Positions 1-8,162 of a DNA stretch of 48,276 bases are shown here, piece by piece. Below the pieces are notes generated by a model. That model made no database searches, was not told the DNA's origin, and worked only from the letters and a program-made list of their open reading frames with translations. The DNA lies in NCBI RefSeq assembly GCF_002217405.1, contig NZ_MUHE01000025.1:1-48276 (forward strand). The letters are read 5' to 3'. How positions within the stretch are numbered: position 1 is the stretch's first letter; each line of letters opens with the position of its first letter. The position numbers were made by a program, and so were the translations under genes. This DNA is from Flavobacterium psychrophilum DSM 3660 = ATCC 49418 (GTDB lineage Bacteria; Bacteroidota; Bacteroidia; Flavobacteriales; Flavobacteriaceae).

Positions 1-20
1 TTAAAGCTAAATTGGTATTA
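1..20. repeat. left arm of window-end inverted repeat
   Basis: The first 20 bases are the reverse complement, with one mismatch, of positions 48255-48274 at the other end of the window. The shared core reads TAATACCAATTTA on one strand. Such a repeat next to transposase debris may be an IS end or a common intergenic repeat at which an assembly stopped. The match is seen directly; its origin is inferred. Confidence 0.6.
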
Positions 21-33
21 GATGTTGGTATAA

Positions 34-507
34 AACAAAAAAATATCCGATTTAGAAGTAGTTGCATTAAGTTTGACAGCTGAATTTATGTCTATTGATA
101 GTGAGAATTCTTTATTTAAAGAGCTTGATAAGCAACAAATTCCTAATTTAATCAAGCGAAGTCAATTCAATAAAAGAAGATGAAAGTTGTTTTTATTTTC
201 AGAAGAAATAAGAACAAAATTAGCCTCACGGTTTTAGAATTTGAAGATTATTATAGAGTCGATAGTATGCCGTTGGAGATTTGCAAATTTGCTCGTCATA
301 GGAGAATTAAAATCTGTAAAAATGAGTTCGAAACAGCTCCTTCAAAAGGGTTTTGTGCTTCTCAAAACAACTGGTTTTACGGATATAAATTACATGGAGT
401 TTGCTCCATTAATGGGATTTTTCATTCCGTAGATATTACAAAAGCAGAAGTTCATGATGTTCATTTTTTAAAAAACAGAAAACAAGAAATGTCTGATTGT
501 GTGTTAC
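34..507 (+). pseudogene. degenerate IS982-family transposase fragment
   Basis: This is a broken transposase of the IS982 type. One frame carries SDLEVVALSLTAEFMSID-like sequence from about position 43. It is interrupted by in-frame stops at 181 (TGA) and 235 (TAG). Homology then continues in another frame from about 240, with VDSMPLEICKFARHRRIKICK-like and NNWFYGYKLHGVCS-like blocks and an EVHD segment, and ends abruptly after MSDCVL near 505. The rest of the catalytic C-terminus is absent. At least one frameshift, two stops and a 3' truncation make it non-functional. The family call rests on remembered motifs (VDSxPxxVCK, WxYGYKLH), so the family is fairly sure but the exact element is not. 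Confidence 0.75.
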
Positions 508-655
508 CCTGATGCAGTAAAATGTATTAGGGTTTTTTGTTTTGTGTAAAATGTGTAAAGTATGCACCTAAAAAACAAACATTTATTTTTTTATTAAGAT
601 GGTAGTTATTAGCTTAATTTTTAATAACAATACAGAAATCGTACAAATTACAGAA

Positions 656-700
656 TTAAAAAACCCTAAACACTTAATTTGTAAGCGATTAGGGTTTTTA
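656..700 (-). terminator. hairpin terminator downstream of tRNA-Ser
   Basis: AAAACCCTAA (about 660-669) pairs with TTAGGGTTTT (689-698) around a loop of about 19 bases. Both flanks are A/T homopolymer, so on the minus strand the stem is followed by a T tract. It lies six bases beyond the 3' end of the minus-strand tRNA, which fits termination of that transcript. Confidence 0.6.
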
Positions 701-705
701 TTAAG

Positions 706-790
706 CAGAGAGGAAGGGATTCGAACCCTCGATATGTTACCATATACACGCTTTCCAAGCGTGCGCCTTCAGCCACTCGGCCACCTCTCT
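706..790 (-). tRNA. tRNA-Ser (anticodon GGA)
   Basis: The reverse complement folds as a class II tRNA. The acceptor stem AGAGAGG (790-784) pairs with CCTCTCT (713-707), the discriminator is G at 706, and the D-arm region reads GGCCGAGTGGCTGAAGG. The anticodon stem GCACGC/GCGTGT encloses TTGGAAA, giving anticodon GGA (serine UCC/UCU). A long variable arm and the T arm GGTTCGAATCC follow. CCA is not encoded. A hairpin terminator follows at 656-700. Confidence 0.95.
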
Positions 791-843
791 TTATGTTTTG
801 CAAATAAAAGAATAATTTTCTTGGAATTTAAGTATTTTCGAGA

Positions 844-1872
844 TTAATTCATCTCGCCACGTAAAGAAGTTTCGAAAATGGTTTTAAAAACGCTTGGAGC
901 TACTTTTTGTCCTAGTAAATACATGAGTTTTGTTATGGCTGCTTCGGTAGTAATGTCTTTGCCAGATATAATTCCTATTTGCTTAAGTTGTGAGCTGGTT
1001 TCGTATTGTCCCATATTAACGCTTCCTCCAGAGCATTGTGTAACGTTTATAATATGTAATCCGTTTTTGATGGCGTTTTCTAGCAAACTGATAAACCATT
1101 TTTCGGTAGGGGCATTGCCAGAGCCATAGGTTTCTAATACAATTCCTTTTAGATTTGGAATAGATAAAATGGTTCGAATTACTTTTTCATTAATACCTGG
1201 AAAAACTTTAAGAATAACTACATTGTCATCAAAATTAGTGTTTACTTTTAGTTTTTTGCTGGTGTTGTTTTTTAACAAAACATTTTCGCTAACATTTAGG
1301 TGTACACCAGATTCTGCTAATGCAGGAAAATTGGGTGAATTAAAAGCGCTAAAATGTTCGGCACTTATTTTTGTTGTTCTGTTGCCACGGTATAATTTGT
1401 ATTCGAAATACAAACAGACTTCATTAATGATTGATTTGTTTTTGTTTTTTAGTGTTGCAACCTGAATGGCTGTGATTAGATTTTCTTTGGCATCGGTTCT
1501 TAAATCTCCAATAGGCAGTTGGGAACCCGTAAAAACCACTGGTTTGTTTAGGTTTTCGAGCATAAAACTTAATGCCGAAGCAGAGTATGACATGGTATCT
1601 GATCCGTGTAGGACTACAAACCCATCATAATCATCGTAATTTTCTTTAACTATAATGGCTATTTTTTTCCATTCTTCGACATTCATATTAGAAGAATCGA
1701 TAGGTTTTTGGAAAGAAACCGTTGCAATATTACAGTCTAGTAATTTAAGTTCGGGGATATTTTTTAGCAATTTCTTGAAATTGAATGCTTTGAGAACGCC
1801 AGTTTCAAAATCCTTGACCATTCCTATGGTTCCGCCAGTATATATGAGTAGTATATTGGCTTTAGATGGCAT
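844..1872 (-). CDS. ansA: type I L-asparaginase
   Basis: Hydrolyses L-asparagine to aspartate and ammonia; no signal peptide is visible, so it is probably the cytoplasmic type I enzyme. The 342-residue protein opens with YTGGTIGM (residues 11-18), whose second threonine (T15) is the expected nucleophile. HGSDTM at 89-94 supplies the second catalytic Thr-Asp pair, and GSQLPIGDLRTD (116-127) is another family block. Length matches bacterial type I asparaginases. Its start codon lies within the last 11 bases of the upstream acyltransferase gene, so the two are probably translationally coupled. It ends a minus-strand operon with tatD. Confidence 0.95.
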   Translation of the reverse strand: MPSKANILLIYTGGTIGMVKDFETGVLKAFNFKKLLKNIPELKLLDCNIATVSFQKPIDSSNMNVEEWKKIAIIVKENYDDYDGFVVLHGSDTMSYSASALSFMLENLNKPVVFTGSQLPIGDLRTDAKENLITAIQVATLKNKNKSIINEVCLYFEYKLYRGNRTTKISAEHFSAFNSPNFPALAESGVHLNVSENVLLKNNTSKKLKVNTNFDDNVVILKVFPGINEKVIRTILSIPNLKGIVLETYGSGNAPTEKWFISLLENAIKNGLHIINVTQCSGGSVNMGQYETSSQLKQIGIISGKDITTEAAITKLMYLLGQKVAPSVFKTIFETSLRGEMN

Positions 1873-2995
1873 TGTTATATTTCATTTTATTAGCTACAGG
1901 ATTGGCATACATGGCAAGAAAACTTTCGACCATTTGTGGGTTCTTAGCGTCTATTTTTAGTTCTAAACGGCGTTCGAAAAGTGATTTTTCGTTCTCGGTA
2001 TAATGACTAGAAAATTTGTTGGTTTTATGTAGTATATCGTAAGCTATAAAGTTTGTTGGCCACAATTTATAAGATTTTAAAATAGATTGGTCTACAACTT
2101 GTGTTAAGGCTTGAATTTGCTTGTTTGTGTTTGAAAATTCGGCTTTAATGGTGTCTAATTCGGCCTCTAAAACGTCTCCAATATGTATGTGAATTCTTTT
2201 TTTCTGACCCAAAACGCCACTCAAAATGTTCTGAAAATCTTCATTACCACTCTTAACATAGGTTTCCTGGTTGGCTTCTGCCATAAGTTGTGGCATTTTT
2301 AGCGCATCGGTAGGATCGTACTCGTAAGAAATAGCAACGGGAACAATTTTTAATTCCTTGCAATAATCCATTGCATCTTTTTTGGAAGCCATGGTTAGCA
2401 TTTTTAGCACGCCCGAATTGGTTGCATCGTTGCCGTCTTTTGTTCTTCCTTCTCGTTGTGCGATCCAAACAGAACGGTTTTCGTGCAATAATAAATGTCC
2501 TATATATTCTGATAATAATTGCGAACTTTGTAATAATTCTCTTGGAGATAATCCTCTTTGTACTACAAAATTTCTATTTAATTTGGCGAGTAATTTTAAA
2601 AAATCTTTCTTTACTAAATTGTCGCCAATTGCCGATGCTGTCATGATCAATTCATGTTCGAAAAGGGCGGTATTTAACAAGCAAGTGTCAAGAATTATAT
2701 CGCGATGATTTGATATAAAAAGGTAGGATGTATTTTTTTTTAACTTTTCGAAACCTGAAGTCGATAGGCCTTCGGAGCTTTTTTCAAGTACTTTTCTAAT
2801 GGTTTCGTATATAAAATTACACTGAAAATCTCTTATAGAATGTGTTTTGCGAAGCTGGTTTTTCCAGACTTCGTCGTCTACTCCAGGAAAAGCAAAATTC
2901 ATCATTGCTTTAAGCATCGGGTGTTTTAATGAGTCTTGTAAAGCGGAGTTTACTTCGGCATCATAATAAGGACGAATGGTATCAAATTTAGACAT
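1862..2995 (-). CDS. PlsC/GPAT-like glycerophospholipid acyltransferase
   Basis: Probably acylates a glycerol-phosphate or lysophospholipid at the membrane. It has an NHRDIILD block, the family's histidine/aspartate motif with one residue more than the usual HX4D spacing, and later AQREGRTKDG, which corresponds to the EGTRS-type substrate-binding motif. An upstream in-frame ATG at 3142 would run through the end of tatD and add 49 residues that look unlike protein, so I start at MSKFD (2995), giving 377 residues. It sits 52 bases after tatD and overlaps ansA by 11 bases. The acyl acceptor cannot be assigned. Outer Bacteroidetes PlsC-like proteins of this size are often annotated only as 1-acyl-glycerol-3-phosphate acyltransferase. 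Confidence 0.8.
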   Translation of the reverse strand: MSKFDTIRPYYDAEVNSALQDSLKHPMLKAMMNFAFPGVDDEVWKNQLRKTHSIRDFQCNFIYETIRKVLEKSSEGLSTSGFEKLKKNTSYLFISNHRDIILDTCLLNTALFEHELIMTASAIGDNLVKKDFLKLLAKLNRNFVVQRGLSPRELLQSSQLLSEYIGHLLLHENRSVWIAQREGRTKDGNDATNSGVLKMLTMASKKDAMDYCKELKIVPVAISYEYDPTDALKMPQLMAEANQETYVKSGNEDFQNILSGVLGQKKRIHIHIGDVLEAELDTIKAEFSNTNKQIQALTQVVDQSILKSYKLWPTNFIAYDILHKTNKFSSHYTENEKSLFERRLELKIDAKNPQMVESFLAMYANPVANKMKYNNAI

Positions 2996-3047
2996 GTTGT
3001 AACTTAGATTATTCCTACAAAGAACGGATTTTTTTTTGGAAATATAA

Positions 3048-3818
3048 TTAACAGTTTCTAAAAATGGACAAAGCATTTTTAGTTGTAATCCTAGCAATTT
3101 CTTCGGTTGGAAGATTGTAAATTTCCGATAGTTTCTTAGCAACTAAAGCGACATGAGCACTTTCGTTTCGTTTTCCTCGAAAAGGAGCTGGTGCTAGGTA
3201 AGGAGAGTCGGTTTCTAGCACGATATTTTCAATATTTATTTGATGTAAAAACTGATCTATTTTTCCGTTTTTAAAAGTTACAACGCCGCCAATTCCTAGT
3301 TTCATGTTGTATGAAATGGCTTGCAAGGCTTGCTCGTAATTTCCAGAAAAACAATGAAAAACGCCAAATAAATCATCGCCTTTTTCGAGTTCTAGGATTT
3401 CGAAAATTTCCTCGAAAGCATCACGACCATGAATGTTTATAGGTAGTTTATACTTTTTTGCTAATTGTATTTGATACTGAAATGCTTTTTTTTGAATATT
3501 TAAAGTGGTTTTGTCCCAATATAAATCGATGCCAATTTCGCCAATAGCGGCAAATTTTCTTTTAGCTAATTGGGTTTCTACATGTTGCAATTCTTCGAGG
3601 TAATTTTCTTTTACATAACAAGGGTGCAAACCCATCATTAGGAATATGTTTTTAGGATATTGGGCTTCTAAGTCATACATTTTTTGGGTATAACTAGCAT
3701 CTATCGAAGGAATGAAGAGCCGAGAAACTCCTCTTGAAATTGCATTTTTAATCATTTCATCTCGATCGGAATCAAACTCGTTAGCATATAAATGAGTATG
3801 CGTATCTATTAATGGCAT
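3048..3818 (-). CDS. tatD: TatD-family metal-dependent hydrolase
   Basis: A predicted metal-dependent 3'-5' exonuclease/deoxyribonuclease of the amidohydrolase-like TatD family, 256 residues, the normal size. Metal ligands are visible: DTHTH at 5-9, GEIG with E94, H130 (INIHGRD), H155 (FHCFSG) and D204 (ETDSPYL). The signature ETDSPYLAPAPFRGKRNE (202-219) is typical. It is the first gene of a minus-strand operon with the acyltransferase and ansA. A -7 box at 3836-3843 gives a leader of only about ten bases. Family assignment is secure; the physiological substrate is not shown by sequence. Confidence 0.93.
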   Translation of the reverse strand: MPLIDTHTHLYANEFDSDRDEMIKNAISRGVSRLFIPSIDASYTQKMYDLEAQYPKNIFLMMGLHPCYVKENYLEELQHVETQLAKRKFAAIGEIGIDLYWDKTTLNIQKKAFQYQIQLAKKYKLPINIHGRDAFEEIFEILELEKGDDLFGVFHCFSGNYEQALQAISYNMKLGIGGVVTFKNGKIDQFLHQINIENIVLETDSPYLAPAPFRGKRNESAHVALVAKKLSEIYNLPTEEIARITTKNALSIFRNC

Positions 3819-3835
3819 TTATTTGTTTTTTGCAT

Positions 3836-3843
3836 CAAAATTA
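3836..3843 (-). promoter_or_regulatory. -7 box for the tatD operon
   Basis: On the minus strand this reads TAATTTTG, matching the Bacteroidetes housekeeping -7 consensus TAnnTTTG. It is placed to start transcription about ten bases before the tatD ATG. No clear -33 TTG was found at ideal spacing. Confidence 0.5.
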
Positions 3844-3856
3844 AAAAAAAATGTCA

Positions 3857-3903
3857 CAAAAAAAGAGATTCCCAATGTTTTTGAATAATTTGAGGAATCT
3901 CTG
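3857..3903 (-). terminator. intrinsic terminator of the halogenase-like gene
   Basis: AGAGATTCC (3864-3872) and GGAATCTCT (3894-3902) form a perfect 9-bp stem. On the minus strand the hairpin is followed directly by a run of seven T residues. It lies 34 bases past the stop of the 5190-3937 gene and separates it from tatD. Confidence 0.75.
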
Positions 3904-3936
3904 TGTTGTTTTTTAGAATTTGTATTAATGCTTAAT

Positions 3937-5190
3937 TCAAATTTTTTCTGTCATTTCTTTTTCACTATTGATGATATGTGCCATGTTCTTAATCAAATTA
4001 TCGTGTTTTTTTACAAACGGATTGGTTTGGTCCCAGACATAACCAGCTAGTACAGCGCAAATTTTACGTTTTACATCTGGATTTTCTGGCTGATGAAAAA
4101 ATAAAGTTTGTAAGTTTCCTGTGTACCATTCTTTTACATAAGTGGTAAAAACGTTAATACCACGACGCATATATTCTGTAAATTCGGTTTCCCAATTTAC
4201 AGTAATTCCTTGGGTTTCTTTGATAAATAATTTAGCGGCAAGCATTCCAGATTCTGTCGCAAAAGCAACACCTGAAGAAAAAACGGGGTCTAAAAATTCA
4301 GAACTGTTTCCAGTTAATGCAAAACCGTCGCCGTACATGCTTTTTACAGATCGAGAATAGTTTTCTAATTTTACAGGTTCGAAAGCAAACTCGACACCAC
4401 CAAAACGGTTAATGTAATAGTCGGACATTTTAATAGCATTGTTTAAAGCTTCAATTTTATTATTGTCTTGAGATAATGAGTTAATAAAATGAGTTGGCCC
4501 AACAACACCTAAACTTGTATTTCCGTTAGAAAAAGGAATTACCCATAACCAAACTTCGGTTTCTAAAATATCAAAAGAGATTAAAGTTCCTTCTTCTCCT
4601 TGGGGTCTATTTATATCGACTACGTGTGTGAATATTGCTGAATGGGGGTCTAATTTAGAGGGTGTGTCTAAATCCAGTAATCTTGGCAAAACCCTTCCGT
4701 AACCGCTAGAATCGATGATAAATTTAGCATGAATTTCTTTTTCAACACCCTTTTTATCTTTCACAACAGTGATAGAATTTTTTCCTTCAAAAGCCACAGA
4801 TATTACTTCACTTTCAAACTCTAAATCGATGCCTTTACGAATTACTTCTTGTGCCATCGTGTTATCGAAATCGGCTCTAGGTACTTGCCAAGTCCAATCC
4901 CAACCTTCGCCGTATTTATTACTAAAATCGAAAACGCATATTTCTTGACCACGAATAAAACGAGCACCTAATTTTTTTTCAAAATTCATTGCCTCGAGAG
5001 ATTCTAATAATCCTGCTTCTGCAAAATGATCCATAACACGGGGAATTAAGCTTTCGCCAACAACGATTCTTGGAAACTTTGTCTTTTCGACAACTTTTAC
5101 TTTAATGTTGTTATTGTGTAGGTGAGATGCCGAAACACAACCAGACGGACCAGCACCAATTACCAAAACATCGACAAACTCTTTTAGCAT
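3937..5190 (-). CDS. FAD-dependent oxidoreductase, flavin-halogenase-like
   Basis: A 417-residue flavoprotein. The FAD-binding GAGPSG lies at 12-17 of a Rossmann fold, GESLIPR at 45-51, and a second FAD block DPVFSSGVAFATESG is near 300. WLWVIP at 214-219 matches the WxWxIP signature of flavin-dependent halogenases, and K73 in KKLGARF is a candidate for the halogenase lysine. The family also includes hydroxylases and geranylgeranyl-reductase-like enzymes, so halogenation is inferred. It is divergent from the tyrosine ammonia-lyase across a 98-base gap with back-to-back -7 boxes, and has its own terminator. A role in chlorinating or hydroxylating a flexirubin ring is plausible. Confidence 0.8.
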   Translation of the reverse strand: MLKEFVDVLVIGAGPSGCVSASHLHNNNIKVKVVEKTKFPRIVVGESLIPRVMDHFAEAGLLESLEAMNFEKKLGARFIRGQEICVFDFSNKYGEGWDWTWQVPRADFDNTMAQEVIRKGIDLEFESEVISVAFEGKNSITVVKDKKGVEKEIHAKFIIDSSGYGRVLPRLLDLDTPSKLDPHSAIFTHVVDINRPQGEEGTLISFDILETEVWLWVIPFSNGNTSLGVVGPTHFINSLSQDNNKIEALNNAIKMSDYYINRFGGVEFAFEPVKLENYSRSVKSMYGDGFALTGNSSEFLDPVFSSGVAFATESGMLAAKLFIKETQGITVNWETEFTEYMRRGINVFTTYVKEWYTGNLQTLFFHQPENPDVKRKICAVLAGYVWDQTNPFVKKHDNLIKNMAHIINSEKEMTEKI

Positions 5191-5215
5191 GTTTAAAATA
5201 TTACTGATTAATACC

Positions 5216-5223
5216 TATATTTG
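5216..5223 (+). promoter_or_regulatory. -7 box of the pigment operon (ammonia-lyase)
   Basis: TATATTTG matches TAnnTTTG. The 11-mer CTATATTTGTG that contains it recurs in front of darT (17515-17525). Transcription would begin near 5230 and give a leader of about 60 bases. The -33 element is not obvious. Confidence 0.5.
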
Positions 5224-5229
5224 TGACTT

Positions 5230-5237
5230 CAAAGTTA
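5230..5237 (-). promoter_or_regulatory. -7 box of the divergent halogenase-like gene
   Basis: The minus strand reads TAACTTTG, again TAnnTTTG. It lies only six bases from the plus-strand box at 5216-5223, so the two polymerase sites overlap and the two transcripts would compete or share control. Confidence 0.45.
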
Positions 5238-5277
5238 ACAACATTAATTTCAATAAAAAATTAATTTACTAAAATAA

Positions 5278-5283
5278 AAGGAG
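5278..5283 (+). promoter_or_regulatory. Shine-Dalgarno site of the ammonia-lyase
   Basis: AAGGAG lies five bases before the ATG at 5289. A strong Shine-Dalgarno sequence is unusual among the starts in this window and fixes the start codon. Confidence 0.6.
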
Positions 5284-5288
5284 TTAAA

Positions 5289-6809
5289 ATGAATATTATT
5301 AATGAGTTTTTAAGCTTAAAAGAATTTGAAGCGATAGTTTTTAATGATTCTAAAATAGAGATAAGCGACATTGTTTTAGATAGGGTAAATAAAAGTTTCG
5401 ATTTTCTTAAAGCGTTTTCCGAAAATAAAGTAATTTATGGTGTAAATACAGGTTTTGGGCCTATGGCACAATATCGTATAAAAGACCAAGACAGGCTTCA
5501 GTTACAATATAATTTAATTAGAAGTCATTGCTCAGGAACAGGAAAACCTTTGAATCCGCTTTGTGTAAAAGCAGCAATTTTAGCAAGACTTAATACGCTT
5601 TCGTTAGGAAATTCTGGCGTTCACCCGTCATTAATTTACTTGATGAAGGAATTAATAAATAAGGATATTACACCCTTAATTTTCGAGCATGGTGGCGTTG
5701 GCGCTAGTGGCGATTTAGTACAATTAGCACATTTAGCACTAGTGCTTATAGGCGAAGGCGAAGTTTTTTATAAAGGCGAAAGAAGACTAACGCAAGAGGT
5801 TTTCGAATTAGAAAACTTGAAGCCTATTCAAGTCGAAATTAGAGAAGGATTGGCACTAATGAACGGTACTTCTGTAATGACAGGAATAGGGGTTGTAAAT
5901 GTGCATAATGCTAATAAATTATTAGATTGGTCGCTTAAGTTTTCTTGTGCAATAAACGAAATTGTACAAGCTTATGATGATCATTTTTCGGCAGAATTAA
6001 ACAACACAAAACGCCATAAAGGACAACGTGAAGTGGCCGAAAAGATGAGAACACACTTGGCAGACAGTACACTAATTAGAAAAAGAGAAGACCATTTATA
6101 TACTGGCGAAAATACCGAAGATGTATTTAAAGAAAAAGTGCAAGAATACTATTCTTTGCGTTGCGTACCACAAATTTTAGGTCCCGTTTTAGAAACTATA
6201 AACAATGCAGCTTCAATTCTAGAAGACGAATTTAATTCTGCAAACGACAATCCGATTATCGATGTAAAAAACCAACATGTTTATCATGGTGGGAATTTTC
6301 ATGGAGACTATATTTCTCTCGAAATGGATAAGCTAAAAGTTGTTATCACAAAATTGACGATGCTTGCAGAGAGACAACTAAATTATTTGTTAAATTCGAA
6401 AATTAACGAAATTTTGCCTCCATTTGTAAACCTAGGAACTTTAGGTTTCAATTTCGGGATGCAAGGCGTTCAGTTTACAGCAACATCAACAACTGCCGAA
6501 AATCAAATGCTATCTAACCCCATGTATATTCACAGTATTCCCAACAACAACGACAATCAAGATATTGTAAGTATGGGAACAAATGCTGCGGTGATTACAG
6601 CAAAAGTTATCGAAAACGCATTCGAAGTTTTAGCAATAGAACTTATTACCATTGTACAAGCTATAGATTGTTTAGACCAAAAAGAGGCGGTTTCATCGGT
6701 AACAAGAAAAATGTATGATGAGGTTCGAAAAATAATTCCAACATTTACTCAGGATCAAGTAATGTATCCTTTTGTGCAAAATGTAAAAGACTATTTGATA
6801 AATAATTAA
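5289..6809 (+). CDS. tal: tyrosine ammonia-lyase
   Basis: Converts L-tyrosine to 4-coumarate and ammonia, giving the aryl starter of flexirubin. The 506-residue protein is an aromatic amino acid lyase. ASG at 139-141 forms the MIO cofactor, Y50 in VIYGVNTGFG is the catalytic tyrosine, and H80 in IRSHCSG sits where tyrosine-selective lyases carry histidine. Much of it agrees with my memory of F. johnsoniae tyrosine ammonia-lyase, for example HGGNFHGDYISLEMDKLK and a C-terminus ending LINN, and the length is the same. Annotation as histidine ammonia-lyase (HutH) is likely in automatic pipelines but no other hut genes are present. It leads the plus-strand pigment operon. Confidence 0.93.
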   Translation: MNIINEFLSLKEFEAIVFNDSKIEISDIVLDRVNKSFDFLKAFSENKVIYGVNTGFGPMAQYRIKDQDRLQLQYNLIRSHCSGTGKPLNPLCVKAAILARLNTLSLGNSGVHPSLIYLMKELINKDITPLIFEHGGVGASGDLVQLAHLALVLIGEGEVFYKGERRLTQEVFELENLKPIQVEIREGLALMNGTSVMTGIGVVNVHNANKLLDWSLKFSCAINEIVQAYDDHFSAELNNTKRHKGQREVAEKMRTHLADSTLIRKREDHLYTGENTEDVFKEKVQEYYSLRCVPQILGPVLETINNAASILEDEFNSANDNPIIDVKNQHVYHGGNFHGDYISLEMDKLKVVITKLTMLAERQLNYLLNSKINEILPPFVNLGTLGFNFGMQGVQFTATSTTAENQMLSNPMYIHSIPNNNDNQDIVSMGTNAAVITAKVIENAFEVLAIELITIVQAIDCLDQKEAVSSVTRKMYDEVRKIIPTFTQDQVMYPFVQNVKDYLINN

Positions 6810-6849
6810 TACATTAGCATTAGGTTTTTACTCAAAAAACACACAAACT

Positions 6850-8007
6850 ATGAAACCACAGATTTACAAATGTCAAAAAATAGATGTTAAAAAAAGGAGT
6901 AAAAAAGTAATATTTTTTTTGGTATTACTGATGCAATTTGCAAACGCTCAGGAACTTGCATTGGTAAGAAAAGAAGGTAAGTTTGGTTATATTTCTAAAA
7001 CAGGAGAATTTGCCATTATGCCCCAATTTAAAACAGCAAAAAACTTCTCCGAAGGTTTGGCCGCTGCCGAGGAAAACAAAAAATGGGGTTTCATAAATAC
7101 CAAAGGCGAATGGATAATTCCTGCCACTTTTGATGATGTAAAATATTTTAACAGCGGATATTGTGTGGTTGCCAAAGACAAAAAATGGTTCTATATAAAC
7201 AAAAAAGGAGAACAACAAAAAGCACCAAATTCCGATAAAGTTTATGATTTTGAAGAAGGTGTTGCATTTATAAAACAAGGAGACAAAATAGGATTAATTA
7301 ACACAAAACTAACAGTAATCCTAGAGCCAAAATACGACGTTATAAAATCATTTCAAAACGGATTTGCAAGAGTAAAAAATAATGACCGTTGGGGAATTAT
7401 AGATAAAACAGGAAAGATTGTTGTCGAAATTATATATGACGACATAGGAGATTATTACAAAAAAACGACTTGGGCAAAAAATGGCACTGCATTTGGATTA
7501 GTAATTTTAGGAAAATTTAAAGCGATTGAAGGCGTCGATAAAATTTGGGATTTTCTAGCGCAAGACTTAACTTATGCCAAGAAAAACGAAAAAATAGGAT
7601 TCATAGACTTAAAAGGAAACTGGATTATCGAACCCAAGTTCGACAAAGCAAGAGCATTCGTAAAAAACTTAGCGCCAGTTCAAATAGGTAAAAAATGGGG
7701 TTATGTAAACCTAAAAGGAACCATTGCGATAGAACCATTATATAATGATGCCGAGATTTTTAGTGCCGATGGTTTAGCACCCGTAAAAGACAAAGAATGG
7801 GGGTTTATAAATGAAACAGGAAAACTAGTTGTTCCTTGCGAATACGGTATTACAGCAGGTCTTTTTGCCATGTTTAGAGACGACGAAAAAGGATTTGTAA
7901 ACGGTTTGGCAAGGGTAAAAAAAGAAAAAAAGTGGGGTTTCCTAAAAATAAATGGGGAAGCATTGGCAAACCAATGGTTTGATAGTGCAGAACCTTTTAA
8001 AAAATAA
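6850..8007 (+). CDS. secreted WG-repeat protein
   Basis: A 385-residue protein with an N-terminal hydrophobic signal (about 21-34, ending FANAQ, a likely signal-peptidase site). About ten WG-type repeats follow, each resembling KWGFINTKGEW, spread over the whole mature chain. WG repeats probably build a beta-rich binding scaffold; no catalytic motif is visible. It lies 40 bases after the ammonia-lyase and is followed by a 155-base gap. Its place in the pigment locus suggests a periplasmic or surface accessory role, but the function is unknown. Confidence 0.8.
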   Translation: MKPQIYKCQKIDVKKRSKKVIFFLVLLMQFANAQELALVRKEGKFGYISKTGEFAIMPQFKTAKNFSEGLAAAEENKKWGFINTKGEWIIPATFDDVKYFNSGYCVVAKDKKWFYINKKGEQQKAPNSDKVYDFEEGVAFIKQGDKIGLINTKLTVILEPKYDVIKSFQNGFARVKNNDRWGIIDKTGKIVVEIIYDDIGDYYKKTTWAKNGTAFGLVILGKFKAIEGVDKIWDFLAQDLTYAKKNEKIGFIDLKGNWIIEPKFDKARAFVKNLAPVQIGKKWGYVNLKGTIAIEPLYNDAEIFSADGLAPVKDKEWGFINETGKLVVPCEYGITAGLFAMFRDDEKGFVNGLARVKKEKKWGFLKINGEALANQWFDSAEPFKK

Positions 8008-8080
8008 TATAACGTTCGCCAAGCGGGCTAAGTTTACCAAGAATTGCCACATTTTTTTTTAAATGACAAATATAAAATCG

Positions 8081-8098
8081 TGTAATTCATGGTTGAAA
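8081..8098 (+). repeat. 18-base direct repeat, copy 1
   Basis: TGTAATTCATGGTTGAAA occurs here, between the WG-repeat gene and the FabG-like gene, and again exactly at 40831-40848 beyond the last pigment gene. It resembles a family of AATCCGTGTAATTCGTGGC-like intergenic sequences I recall from Flavobacteria. The rest of this 155-base gap shows nothing else I can name. Confidence 0.6.
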
Positions 8099-8162
8099 CA
8101 CTAAATTTAGTACCCCTAGCCAAAAACATTTAAAATTCATCATTCAAAAAAAAAGGTTAAGT

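Noticed and set aside
241..432. 63-codon ORF in the left IS region
   Set aside because: It is an out-of-frame reading of the IS982-like remnant, whose homology runs in other frames.
599..847. 82-codon plus-strand ORF
   Set aside because: It runs through the tRNA-Ser gene and its terminator on the opposite strand.
1862..3142. Longer start for the PlsC-like acyltransferase
   Set aside because: The extra 49 residues overlap the end of tatD and do not look like the family; ATG at 2995 is preferred.
5289..6809. Histidine ammonia-lyase (hutH) call
   Set aside because: H80 at the selectivity position, the pigment context and close resemblance to F. johnsoniae TAL favour tyrosine ammonia-lyase.
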